From contig NZ_OY781884.1 in the NCBI RefSeq assembly GCF_963677155.1, positions 4,584,501 to 4,648,500 on the forward strand: DNA of 64,000 nt, given 5' to 3'. Both the position numbers and the translations under genes were made by a program. Origin of the DNA: an uncultured Draconibacterium sp. GTDB taxonomy: Bacteria > Bacteroidota > Bacteroidia > Bacteroidales > Prolixibacteraceae. Position 1 is the first letter of the stretch. Every line of letters starts with the position of its first letter. The notes under the pieces were generated by a model. It saw only the letters and a list, made by a program, of their open reading frames with translations. It had not been told where the DNA came from and did no database searches. Shown here piece after piece: positions 35,229 through 43,693 of this stretch.

Positions 35229-35463
35229 TGGTGGCAAAGTTCCATATTTAGTACATTGTTTAAGCTGTTGAAAATTAATAGTGTAATTTAAATGTTTAAA
35301 CCGGCGTTAAAATTCAAATCCATGAAAATTACCTAAAATTCATGTAATTTTACATTTCAGGTTTGCAGAAATTTTGTTGCTTTGTATTAAGGTTTGTGCA
35401 TTTGAGAACGAACAGCAAAATGTTACAGCTTAAAAGTATTTTAATCGTAAAAAATATAAGATC

Positions 35464-36939
35464 ATGGAAAATTATTTCAATACATTACCTCTTCGTCTTC
35501 AGTTAGACCAGTTGGGAAAATGCGACTTTATGGATGAGTCGGAATTTGCAGACGGAGTTGAAAAACTTAAAGGAAAACAAATTGTAGTATTGGGTTGTGG
35601 AGCACAGGGATTACACCAGGGCTTGAACCTTCGCGACAGCGGATTAAATGTTGCTTACGCGTTACGCCAGACTGCCATCGACGAAAAACGTGCATCGTAT
35701 GTAAATGCTACCGAAAATGGTTTTGAAGTTGGTACTTTCGAAGAATTGGTGCCTAAGGCCGATCTTGTACTGAATCTTACACCAGATAAACAACATACTC
35801 CGGTAGTGAACAAGGTGGTTCCTTTAATGAAAAAAGGTGCTTGCCTGGCTTATTCGCATGGTTTTAACATTGTTGAAGAAGGAATGCAGATTCGCGATGA
35901 TATTACCGTTATTATGGTGGCTCCAAAATCTCCGGGTTCAGAAGTACGTGCCGAGTACCTGCGCGGATTTGGTGTACCTACATTGATTGCAGTTCACCGC
36001 GAAAACGATCCGAACGGCGATGGTTTGGAAATTGCCAAAGCTTATGCTGTTGGTACCGGCGGTCATAAAGCAGGTGTTTTACATTCGTCGTTTGTTGCCG
36101 AGGTAAAATCAGACCTTATGGGCGAGCAAACCATTCTTTGTGGTTTATTGCAAACCGGTTCTATCCTTAGTTTCGATAAAATGATTGAAAAAGGAATCGA
36201 CGCCGGTTATGCATCAAAACTGATTCAGTACGGATGGGAAACAATTACTGAAGCTTTAAAACTTGGTGGAATTACCAATATGATGGATCGTTTGTCGAAT
36301 CCGGCTAAAATTGAAGCTTATAAACTTTCAGAGGAATTGAAAGAAATTATGCGTCCGTTGTTTGAAAAACATATGGATGATATTATGTCTGGAGAATTCT
36401 CTTCAACCATGATGGAAGACTGGGCTAACGACGATAAAAACCTGTTGGGATGGCGTGCTGCTACCGGCGAAACTGCTTTTGAGAAAACTCCGGCTGGCGA
36501 CGTTGAAATTAGCGAGCAGGATTATTTCGACAATGGAACCTTAATGGTTGCCTTTGTAAAATCAGGTGTTGAGTTGGCTTTCGAAGTAATGACCGAATCG
36601 GGAATTAAAGAGGAATCAGCTTATTACGAGTCGTTACACGAAACTCCGCTGATTGCCAACACCATTGCACGTAAAAAACTGTTCGAAATGAACCGTACAA
36701 TTTCAGATACTGCTGAATACGGTTGTTACCTTTTCGATCATGCTTGCAAGCCGTTGTTGACCGACTTCATGAAAAAAATTGATACCGATGTTATTGGTAA
36801 AAATTTCAACGAAGGAAAAAGCGCTCACGTTGATAACAAAGAGTTGATTGAAATTAACGACGAAATTCGTTACCACGATGTTGAAATTATTGGTGCCGAA
36901 TTGCGCGAGGCTATGGAATCAATGAAATCGATTATCTAA
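35464..36939 (+). CDS. ilvC: Ketol-acid reductoisomerase (long, class II)
   Basis: Converts acetolactate and acetohydroxybutyrate to dihydroxy acids in valine, isoleucine and leucine synthesis, using NAD(P)H and Mg2+. 491 residues, the long class with a duplicated knotted domain as in E. coli. The Rossmann motif is [15 protein letters not shown] (about 40-54), and acidic Mg ligands lie in [11 protein letters not shown] and the second domain. It stands alone here, without the ilvBND or leu genes that often accompany it. Ends at a strong terminator. Confidence 0.96.
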   Translation: MENYFNTLPLRLQLDQLGKCDFMDESEFADGVEKLKGKQIVVLGCGAQGLHQGLNLRDSGLNVAYALRQTAIDEKRASYVNATENGFEVGTFEELVPKADLVLNLTPDKQHTPVVNKVVPLMKKGACLAYSHGFNIVEEGMQIRDDITVIMVAPKSPGSEVRAEYLRGFGVPTLIAVHRENDPNGDGLEIAKAYAVGTGGHKAGVLHSSFVAEVKSDLMGEQTILCGLLQTGSILSFDKMIEKGIDAGYASKLIQYGWETITEALKLGGITNMMDRLSNPAKIEAYKLSEELKEIMRPLFEKHMDDIMSGEFSSTMMEDWANDDKNLLGWRAATGETAFEKTPAGDVEISEQDYFDNGTLMVAFVKSGVELAFEVMTESGIKEESAYYESLHETPLIANTIARKKLFEMNRTISDTAEYGCYLFDHACKPLLTDFMKKIDTDVIGKNFNEGKSAHVDNKELIEINDEIRYHDVEIIGAELREAMESMKSII

Positions 36940-36985
36940 GCAGGTGTTTTTTTGATAGATTAAAAACAGACGATAATATAAATTC

Positions 36986-37025
36986 AAAGCTGGCTCTGCC
37001 TTTAAGGTGGGGCCAGCTTTTTTTT
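36986..37025 (+). terminator. ilvC terminator
   Basis: AAAGCTGGC(t)CTGCC pairs with GGTGG(gg)CCAGCTTT around a TTTAA loop, followed by eight T. Confidence 0.9.
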
Positions 37026-37070
37026 GCTTCACTTCAAATGGTTGTTGTTTTATTCCGGGGCGTTAATGCT

Positions 37071-37322
37071 TTAGTTGAAATGCTTATTGCTTAAGTTGAA
37101 GTAGTCATTGTTTTAATGTAAGTGCTTATTGTTTCGATGTAAGCACTCATTGCACGATTGTAAGTAGCCGTTGCATAGATGTAAATACTTATTGCATGAG
37201 TGTAAATGGTCGTTGCACAAATGTAAGTACTCGTTGCAGGATTGTAAATACACATTGCACGACTGTAAGCACCCGTTGCATGAGTGTAAGCACCCGTTGC
37301 ATGAGTGTAATGATATTGTTGC
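37071..37322. repeat. 21-bp tandem repeat array, 12 units, each with a TTRCA-N4-TGYAA dyad
   Basis: Twelve head-to-tail units of exactly 21 bp, sharpest at the right end (two units read TGAGTGTAAGCACCCGTTGCA) and decaying to the left. Across unit borders the pattern TTGCA-N4-TGTAA recurs with two helical turns of spacing. It lies between the ilvC terminator and a lipoprotein gene (ATG at 37368). Because 21 is divisible by 3 and stops are rare, several frames stay open with seven-residue Cys repeats, but none has coding support. Confidence 0.9.
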
Positions 37323-37367
37323 TTCTGATTGGATAAAGGCGCCATCTTTTGTAATTTTAAACAAAAA

Positions 37368-38048
37368 ATGGCACGTTCAGGATTTATTTATCTGTGTTTT
37401 GTGTGCGCTTTTCTAATGGTGTTAACTTCATGTAACAGCCCGGCAAAGAAAGATAATAAACAAGATCAGCAATACACTCCCTCTATACCCGAGGGCTGGC
37501 AGGCCTTGTTCAACGGGAATACACTCGATAACTGGAAAATAACCTCATTCGGCACTGAAGGACCAGTAAAGGTTTTGGATGGAAGTATAGTTATTAATTA
37601 TGGCGATGGTTGCAGCGGAATTACCTGGACGGACACTTTCCCGAAAGTAAATTACGAAGTACAGCTGGAGGCCCGCAAAATGGTTGGTAACGACTTTTTT
37701 TGTGGAATGACTTTTCCGGTTAATGATGATTTTTGCTCGCTGATTGTAGGAGGGTGGGGCGGCCCCGTTGTCGGCTTGAGCAATATTGATGGTGTTGATG
37801 CTTCGGAGAACGAAACGCAAGTGCTAAAGAACTTTGAAAAGGAGGTGTGGTACTCTATTCGCCTTCGGGTAACCGAAACGACGATTCGGGCCTGGATCGA
37901 CGATGAAAAGCTGGTTGATTTCAGTTATACTGGGCATAAATTGAGTATCCGCCCGGAGGTGTCGCTTTCAAAACCTTTCGGAATATGTACCTGGATGACA
38001 ACCGCCGAGCTGCGTAATATTGCCATGCGGAAAATTGAAGATGAGTGA
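37368..38048 (+). CDS. DUF1080 (3-keto-disaccharide hydrolase-like) lipoprotein
   Basis: 226 residues from the ATG at 37368; an upstream in-frame ATG at 37329 would precede the signal with unrelated residues. The signal peptide ends in a LTSC lipobox (Cys about residue 21), so it is a lipoprotein. The DUF1080 beta-sandwich follows: GWQALFNGNTLDNWK at the start and IRAWIDDEKLVDF near the end. Related proteins bind or hydrolyse carbohydrates, including 3-keto-glycosides. The 21-bp repeat array lies 45 bp upstream and may bear on its regulation. Confidence 0.85.
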   Translation: MARSGFIYLCFVCAFLMVLTSCNSPAKKDNKQDQQYTPSIPEGWQALFNGNTLDNWKITSFGTEGPVKVLDGSIVINYGDGCSGITWTDTFPKVNYEVQLEARKMVGNDFFCGMTFPVNDDFCSLIVGGWGGPVVGLSNIDGVDASENETQVLKNFEKEVWYSIRLRVTETTIRAWIDDEKLVDFSYTGHKLSIRPEVSLSKPFGICTWMTTAELRNIAMRKIEDE

Positions 38049-38054
38049 TAGCCC

Positions 38055-39296
38055 TTACTTTTTCTTTTTTTTCTTCTTTTTCACCTCTTTTAATTCGCGA
38101 TCGTTTTCGCGCATTAATTTTTGCCAGTTGTAATCGGTGTCTTTTGTAAAGTCCAGCGTTTCTTTGTAAAGGTTTTTGTCGATTTCAAGACGATGAATGT
38201 CTTTCCCCAGAAAGCCTTCAATCTCGTCAAGAATTTCACGTTCTTCGGTACTGCAAAACGAAACGGCTTTTCCTTTTTGGTTGCCGCGCCCTGTTCGTCC
38301 TACGCGGTGTACATAGTTTTCGGCAACTTCCGGCAGGTCGTAATTCACCACAAAATCAACATTCGGAATATCAATTCCCCGGGCACTAACATCAGTCGCA
38401 ATAAGTAATTTAAGCTCACCACTTTTAAAGCGTTGCATGGTTTGCTCGCGTTCCGCCTGCTCTTTATCGCTGTGAATGGTGTCGCTTTCAATTTCAACAC
38501 GTTCCATCGCTTTTTTCACGCGTTCGGCACGTACTTTTGTTCGAACAAAAGCCAGAATCTTTGCCTCCGGATTTTCACCCACAAGTCGTTCCAGGAAAGC
38601 TCTTTTGTCATCCATTTCGATAAATGCCACCTGGTGCTCGATGGTTTTTGCCACCGGGTCTTTGGGCGAAATCTGAATGCGTATAGGATTATTTACCAGC
38701 GAATAAGCAAGTTTTTTTATCTTTTTATTGATGGTTGCCGAAAAGAACAAGGTCTGCCGCTTTTGAGGCAGGAAGCGTATCAGGTCGTTTATATCCTTTA
38801 TAAAACCCAGGTCGAGCATATGATCGGCCTCGTCTAAAATCAGTGTTTTTACTCCGTGAAGCTTCAAATGCCCCTGGCTAACCAGGTCGAACAAGCGACC
38901 GGGAGTTGCAACCAAAACATCGGTGCCACTTTGTAAACGGTCGATTTGAGGATCCTGATCAACACCACCAATAATTACGGTTATTTTTACCCCCGTATTT
39001 TTCGAAATGGAAACAAACACTTCGCTGATTTGCTTAGCCAGCTCGTGTGTTGGTGCCATAACCAAACAACTGATTCCCTGAACGTGTTGATTCTGTTTGG
39101 CCTGCTGAATATTGTGAATTACAGGGATGGCAAAAGCCGCAGTTTTTCCGGTTCCGGTTTGAGCAATGGCCAAAACATCTTCGCCTCTTAGCACTGGCGG
39201 AATGGCTTTAAACTGAATGTCGGTAGGACGACGGAATCCGCTTTTTGCCAGGTTGGTTTTTATGGTGTTGGATATGGAATAATCCTCGAATTTCAT
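38055..39296 (-). CDS. DEAD-box RNA helicase
   Basis: 413 residues. The Q motif region (PTDIQFKAIPPVLRG), Walker A AQTGTGKTAA, PTHELAKQ, GGVDQ, TPGRL, DEAD in LDEADHML, SAT, and the second RecA domain with ATDVSARGIDIP and HRVGRTGR are all present. The C-terminus ends in eight lysines, a basic RNA-binding tail. The family (RhlE-like) unwinds RNA in ribosome assembly or decay. Convergent with the DUF1080 gene, 6 bp apart. Confidence 0.95.
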   Translation of the reverse strand: MKFEDYSISNTIKTNLAKSGFRRPTDIQFKAIPPVLRGEDVLAIAQTGTGKTAAFAIPVIHNIQQAKQNQHVQGISCLVMAPTHELAKQISEVFVSISKNTGVKITVIIGGVDQDPQIDRLQSGTDVLVATPGRLFDLVSQGHLKLHGVKTLILDEADHMLDLGFIKDINDLIRFLPQKRQTLFFSATINKKIKKLAYSLVNNPIRIQISPKDPVAKTIEHQVAFIEMDDKRAFLERLVGENPEAKILAFVRTKVRAERVKKAMERVEIESDTIHSDKEQAEREQTMQRFKSGELKLLIATDVSARGIDIPNVDFVVNYDLPEVAENYVHRVGRTGRGNQKGKAVSFCSTEEREILDEIEGFLGKDIHRLEIDKNLYKETLDFTKDTDYNWQKLMRENDRELKEVKKKKKKKK

Positions 39297-39414
39297 GTAA
39301 TCTAATTTTTGGCAAAGATAGGTGAATTTATTTATGCCAAATCAGAATTAGGGATACAAAGCTGGATGATAAGAAAAAGGCTTTATTAATCCTTCGTATT
39401 TATATTTTATCCAT

Positions 39415-39828
39415 CTAAAGTGTTGCCCAAATACGCGCCAGAGAAAATCCCGGGGCTTTGATATTCAGGTCGAGGAAATAACCAAAAGGAGTTTGTGCGG
39501 TTTTGAAATCGGCATTTTGAAGTCGTTTTTCAGCCAAATCGAAGAGTTCTTTGGTAAAGTCAACCGATGCTTTTGATTCCGAAAGGTGGGCAAACGAGTG
39601 AAGAATTACACGTTTACAGTTGTTTTTTCGCGCGGTCCATTTCAGGTGATTAACCAGTTTTTTCTCCCGGCTTTTCACATCTTTTTCTTCGTCGCTTTCT
39701 TCTACCTGAATAAAAGCTAAAATTGAATCTGAAAATTGTGCACCTTCCGTAATATCCTCAACTTCCTCCAGGTTTTTTTGTGCCGGCTGGTACGAAAACT
39801 CATCAACATACATTACCAATACCTTCAT
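39415..39828 (-). CDS. Free-standing archaeal-type threonyl-tRNA synthetase editing domain protein
   Basis: 137 residues, a single domain. The N-terminal MKVLVMYVDEFSYQP, the central HSFAHLSESKA (archaeal ThrRS editing domains read HPYAHLSS here) and the C-terminal TPFGYFLDLNIKAPG (archaeal: APFGWYKAF) match the D-Tyr-tRNA deacylase-like editing module of archaeal ThrRS. That module removes serine from Ser-tRNA-Thr or D-amino acids. Here it is a separate protein in a bacterium whose own ThrRS should carry the bacterial N2 editing domain. Its substrate in this lineage is not known to me. Confidence 0.85.
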   Translation of the reverse strand: MKVLVMYVDEFSYQPAQKNLEEVEDITEGAQFSDSILAFIQVEESDEEKDVKSREKKLVNHLKWTARKNNCKRVILHSFAHLSESKASVDFTKELFDLAEKRLQNADFKTAQTPFGYFLDLNIKAPGFSLARIWATL

Positions 39829-39876
39829 TTCTTCAGTTTTTGGTAAAGATAATATTTATGAGAGTTCTGATAAAAC

Positions 39877-40350
39877 TTACTCGCTGGCAGCATCAGCAAG
39901 CAATTCTTCGGCCAGTTTTGTCGTCCAGTCGCAAAGCTCGGCAATTTGTTCGTCGCTTAATTTTGCTTTTGTATGAATGGCACTGTAGGATTTTAACGGC
40001 ATTGATTTACGTTCCGTTTCCTGGCAAATTTCTTCCAGTATTGTAATCTTTTCAAAAATATCCATAGTGCCCCATTCCGAAAAATTAAGTTCTGATTTCC
40101 CTTCGGAAATATGATCGCTCACCATCCACGAAATTGGTGCAATGTGGTTGTACCACCAGTAGTTTGTATGGTTCGAGTGGCAATCCAGGCAGGACGTTGT
40201 TAATAGATTTTGGATATTTTTAGGAACTTCTACCTGCTTAAAAATATGATTGCTGCTTATTCCTTCGTTATTTTTTTCGGGTTGAAAAAACTGGATAACG
40301 ATAAAAGCAAGCAGCAATGTTATGATTAAAAATCGAACTAGTCGGCGCAT
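39877..40350 (-). CDS. Heme-binding (c-type) membrane-anchored protein
   Basis: 157 residues with an N-terminal membrane anchor (FLIITLLLAFIVIQFF). One CxxCH heme-c site, CLDCH (about 58-62), is followed by the YWWYNHIAPISW segment of the Haem_bd domain, and a Met in KSMPLKSY is a likely distal ligand. Faces the periplasm. It begins 1 bp after the stop of a paralogous upstream gene, so the two are co-transcribed and probably work together in electron transfer or heme sensing. Confidence 0.85.
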   Translation of the reverse strand: MRRLVRFLIITLLLAFIVIQFFQPEKNNEGISSNHIFKQVEVPKNIQNLLTTSCLDCHSNHTNYWWYNHIAPISWMVSDHISEGKSELNFSEWGTMDIFEKITILEEICQETERKSMPLKSYSAIHTKAKLSDEQIAELCDWTTKLAEELLADAASE

Positions 40351-40351
40351 A

Positions 40352-40732
40352 TTACATTCCTTTAACTACGGCTTCTGCTTCTTTTTTCGACCAATCCAAT
40401 AATAGTTGTTTATGATCTTCGCTTAAAGCTTTGTCCGGAAATCTTTCCAGAAATTTTTTTGGTGGCATTTCGTTTTTCTCAAGTACTTCGCCAATTTCTT
40501 TGTAAGTACTAATCATTTTTATTTTCGAAAGGCTGTCGAGTTTATTAAAATCGAGTTCCTTTTTTCCGTCTTCGTTTCTTGAGTCGGTGTTGTGGCATCC
40601 ATAACACGAATTCTGAATTACTTCTTTCACGTTGTTTGGTATGGCCTTAGACTTTGTTGGTTTATTGGTGCCCAATGCCACCAAACTAAGAACAAAAAAG
40701 AGTGCAATAAGAATTGATAGTGACTTTTTCAT
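40352..40732 (-). CDS. Small secreted c-type heme-binding protein
   Basis: 126 residues, signal peptide about 1-22. One CYGCH heme-c site (about 43-47) followed by NTDSRNEDGKKELDF and a Met in KNEMPPKKF. The plan is the same as in the next gene, CxxCH then a distal Met, so they are tandem paralogues of the Haem_bd type. First gene of the pair on the minus strand. Confidence 0.82.
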   Translation of the reverse strand: MKKSLSILIALFFVLSLVALGTNKPTKSKAIPNNVKEVIQNSCYGCHNTDSRNEDGKKELDFNKLDSLSKIKMISTYKEIGEVLEKNEMPPKKFLERFPDKALSEDHKQLLLDWSKKEAEAVVKGM

Positions 40733-40977
40733 CTGTTTTAATTTTTTATGGTAACTTTTTATCTGACGGAGATTTCGAATGAGATTTGGTCATGTAGTTT
40801 GTTATGAATTCCCTCTCACACTCGTATCATAAATTTTTGTAATAGTTGCGGTTATGTGCAATATAAAACACAATTCCTGAGTTTTTGTTGAAAAGTTACG
40901 TTATTGATTTGATTTGATCAAAAAATATTTAATTTTCGCGGTATTAATTTTATTTATCCTGCAAAAGCCATATAAGG

Positions 40978-43158
40978 ATGCGTTTGTATATTCCAGTTTT
41001 AGTGTTTTTTATTTTATTGTGTAACTCGGTAAGTGCACAGTTATCGGAGGGAGGTTTTCCGTTGCAGGTTGTTACTTTAAAAAGCACCGAAAAGGCGTTT
41101 GTAAAAATGCCGGTATTAAAACAAAGTGTGGTTGAGGCGGCAATGGTTGCAAATAAAACATCTGACGCGCAGTTGAAGGCATTAACTTTTGCACATGCTT
41201 TTAATGTCGATTTTAGTCCGTCAAATTCAGGTGTGTGGTATTCAACAAACGCAGGTTTTAACGTTTGGCGCCTCACTATTTCATCGAGAAATGCTTATTC
41301 GCTTAATCTTATTTTCGATGATTTTGAGTTAAACAACAAAGGGCGTTTATTTATTTATAACGAAGATAATAATCAATATCTCGGCGCTTTTACGTCGCGA
41401 AACAATAAACCTTCGCATAAATTTGCCGTAGCACCGGTTGCTGGTGACCAAATTACAGTACAATACGAAGTGCCTGAAGAAGAGGGAACTCCGGATGATT
41501 TTACGATTACCAGGGTTAACCACGATTTTATGGGCATTTTGAAATCCGACCGGCGTCCTATAAGCGGAAAGCCTGCCGGAGAATGTAATATTGATGTGAA
41601 CTGCGAAATAGGTGATCGTTGGAGTGAGGTAAAAAATGCAGTTGTACGCTTAATTGTTGATGGCAGGGACGTATGTACCGGAACACTGATTAACAATACC
41701 GCGGAAGACAAAAAGCCTTATGTTTTGTCGGCATCGCATTGTTACCGTAAGTGGGAATATGCAGAGACCTCGGTTTATACTTTTAATTACGAAAGTCCTT
41801 ATTGCGCTCCTTTAGATGGTGATCCTATTCATACGCTTTCTGGTGCAATTATGAAAGCACATTACGATAGCCTGGATTTTGCACTGGTAGAATTGGACGA
41901 TCTGCCACCGCCCGATTTCAGGCCATATTATGCTGGTTGGGATCGATCGTCGGTGTTACCCGATTCGTCGGTAACGATTCATCATCCGTTGGGTAATATC
42001 AAGAAAATATCGATTGATTACGATGTGCCTGAGTATGTAACTTTTTCTTCTTCCTCGATTAAAAATCCAACAAACGGATCGTTTAATATATTGCGTTGGG
42101 ACGAGGGAGTTACAGAAGTTGGATCTTCGGGAGCAGCATTGTTTAATATGAAAAAACAGGTTATCGGGACTTTATCAGGAGGAGCTGCTTATTGTGGGAG
42201 TCCGGTGGACGATTATTTTGCTCGCTTTGCAATGCAGTGGGACTTTAGTTCCGACACGACAAAGCAATTAAAACATTGGCTCGACCCTTTGGAAACAGGA
42301 ACTTTGTTGTTAAGTGGAAAACAATTTAATACCAATGAAGACTTGTGTAATGCATTCACAAATCTAACTGATACGGATGAACATAGAAACATTGCCATAA
42401 CTGTTTCAGGCGAAACAGAAGGGTATTGGGGCGGAACTAATTCGGTCGGAATAACCGAAATTGTAGAACGTTTTTCGATCAACGGAGATGAAATTCTGGA
42501 TGGAGTTTCGTTTGGCGTTGGAAAACTGGTAACCAATAACAACAATAGCCGGATAACCGTGAAAGTGTACGATGGCGACACTTATCCCACTAATCTGCTT
42601 TACAGTAAAGAGGTAATAATTGATAACTGGGCTGAAAATGCTATGAACTTTGTCAGTTTTGATCAGATGGTTGAGCCTTCGGGGGATTTTTTCGTAGGTT
42701 TTGAATTAAGTGGCATTAATGCTGATGATACCTTTGTAATCTTTCAATCACTGCGTGAATATGAAGATGCAGCTAACCATCTTTATTTACGGCAAAACGG
42801 TCGTTGGGAAAGTTTTTCATCGCTGAATACCCAAAACTACGCCATGGTTAATGTTATGGAGTTAGTTGCCTGTAACTACAGTTTCATAACGGATACACCA
42901 ACTGTGGAGCAACCTAAAAATGTTTGGTTGTATCCAAATCCAACATCTGGCGAACTAAACCTTGAGTCGGATAAAAGAATTGATGTGGAGAATGTTGTGG
43001 TGTATAACTTAATAGGACAGGAAATAGAAACGTCAGTTATAAAGACTGATAATTTCCGTGTAAAACTAAATCTTCGCGGAAAAACTGCAGGTGTTTATTT
43101 TGTGCGTTTTCCTTACGGAAATACTTTTGTTACCCGAAAAGTCTCGTATCTTCCATGA
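40978..43158 (+). CDS. Secreted trypsin-like serine protease with T9SS sorting domain
   Basis: 726 residues. Signal peptide about 1-21. After a propeptide-like region (to about 200) comes an S1 protease domain similar to lysyl endopeptidases. The triad is H254 (SASHC), D300 (SLDFALVEL) and S384 (VGSSGA), with several Cys pairs for disulfides. A beta-sandwich domain of unknown type follows (about 465-640). The C-terminal T9SS type A sorting domain (about 650-726) starts with WLYPNPTSGEL and ends KVSYLP, so the protein is exported by the Por system and anchored at the surface. Confidence 0.9.
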   Translation: MRLYIPVLVFFILLCNSVSAQLSEGGFPLQVVTLKSTEKAFVKMPVLKQSVVEAAMVANKTSDAQLKALTFAHAFNVDFSPSNSGVWYSTNAGFNVWRLTISSRNAYSLNLIFDDFELNNKGRLFIYNEDNNQYLGAFTSRNNKPSHKFAVAPVAGDQITVQYEVPEEEGTPDDFTITRVNHDFMGILKSDRRPISGKPAGECNIDVNCEIGDRWSEVKNAVVRLIVDGRDVCTGTLINNTAEDKKPYVLSASHCYRKWEYAETSVYTFNYESPYCAPLDGDPIHTLSGAIMKAHYDSLDFALVELDDLPPPDFRPYYAGWDRSSVLPDSSVTIHHPLGNIKKISIDYDVPEYVTFSSSSIKNPTNGSFNILRWDEGVTEVGSSGAALFNMKKQVIGTLSGGAAYCGSPVDDYFARFAMQWDFSSDTTKQLKHWLDPLETGTLLLSGKQFNTNEDLCNAFTNLTDTDEHRNIAITVSGETEGYWGGTNSVGITEIVERFSINGDEILDGVSFGVGKLVTNNNNSRITVKVYDGDTYPTNLLYSKEVIIDNWAENAMNFVSFDQMVEPSGDFFVGFELSGINADDTFVIFQSLREYEDAANHLYLRQNGRWESFSSLNTQNYAMVNVMELVACNYSFITDTPTVEQPKNVWLYPNPTSGELNLESDKRIDVENVVVYNLIGQEIETSVIKTDNFRVKLNLRGKTAGVYFVRFPYGNTFVTRKVSYLP

Positions 43159-43178
43159 TAGTTTAGTGCACTATTTTT

Positions 43179-43652
43179 CTATTCCGGTTTAAACGGAAAC
43201 GAAGAATGATGAAGGTTTAACTTGAGTGAACCATCAGAAGCCCGGAAGAAACCCATGGTGTATTCTACTTTTGTTTCTACTCCTTCTGCATCAATAAAGA
43301 AGTAGTTTCCCATTATTATTGCTTGTTTGAAGTTGGCTATAAAACCATGTACCTCAAAACGCACTTTTTCCCAGGGCTGAAGTGCAAATCCCATATCTTC
43401 GGGGTAATTGTTGTCTCCTCCCACAAAGTACGAAAGTGCCTCTTCTTTGCTTGCCCTGAATTGCGGGTCAGTAGCCTTTGTAGGCTTAAAAAGTACTTTA
43501 CTTTCATCGTAACCATACAAATCGTCAATGTGTTCTTTGGCTGCTTTCACATAGTCGCCTTTTGCGGTGTAAATTTTACCAATGTGTATAATTCCGTTAC
43601 CCCAGTCGTACTGTCGTTGCAAAATATCTTCTTTACTGAATTGTTCATTCAT
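43179..43652 (-). CDS. SnoaL/CaMKII-association-like (NTF2-fold) protein
   Basis: 157 residues, cytoplasmic. The C-terminal GFFRASDGSLKLNLHHSSFPF resembles the end of calcium/calmodulin-kinase-II association-type NTF2-fold proteins (H-H-S-S). The middle (EKVRFEVHGFIANFKQAIIMGNYFF) fits the curved sheet. Such domains are often small enzymes or oligomerisation modules. No catalytic assignment can be made. Convergent with the protease gene. Confidence 0.6.
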   Translation of the reverse strand: MNEQFSKEDILQRQYDWGNGIIHIGKIYTAKGDYVKAAKEHIDDLYGYDESKVLFKPTKATDPQFRASKEEALSYFVGGDNNYPEDMGFALQPWEKVRFEVHGFIANFKQAIIMGNYFFIDAEGVETKVEYTMGFFRASDGSLKLNLHHSSFPFKPE

Positions 43653-43693
43653 TGTCCTGCAATTTTATTCAAGATAACAGGTGTAAATGATTC

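Noticed and set aside
37071-37322. CRISPR array
   Set aside because: Units are contiguous 21-bp repeats with no unique spacers and no cas genes nearby.
37091-37416. Open frames with Cys-rich seven-residue repeats on both strands of the 21-bp array
   Set aside because: They follow from a repeat length divisible by 3 with few stops; several frames are open at once and none has a signal or homology.
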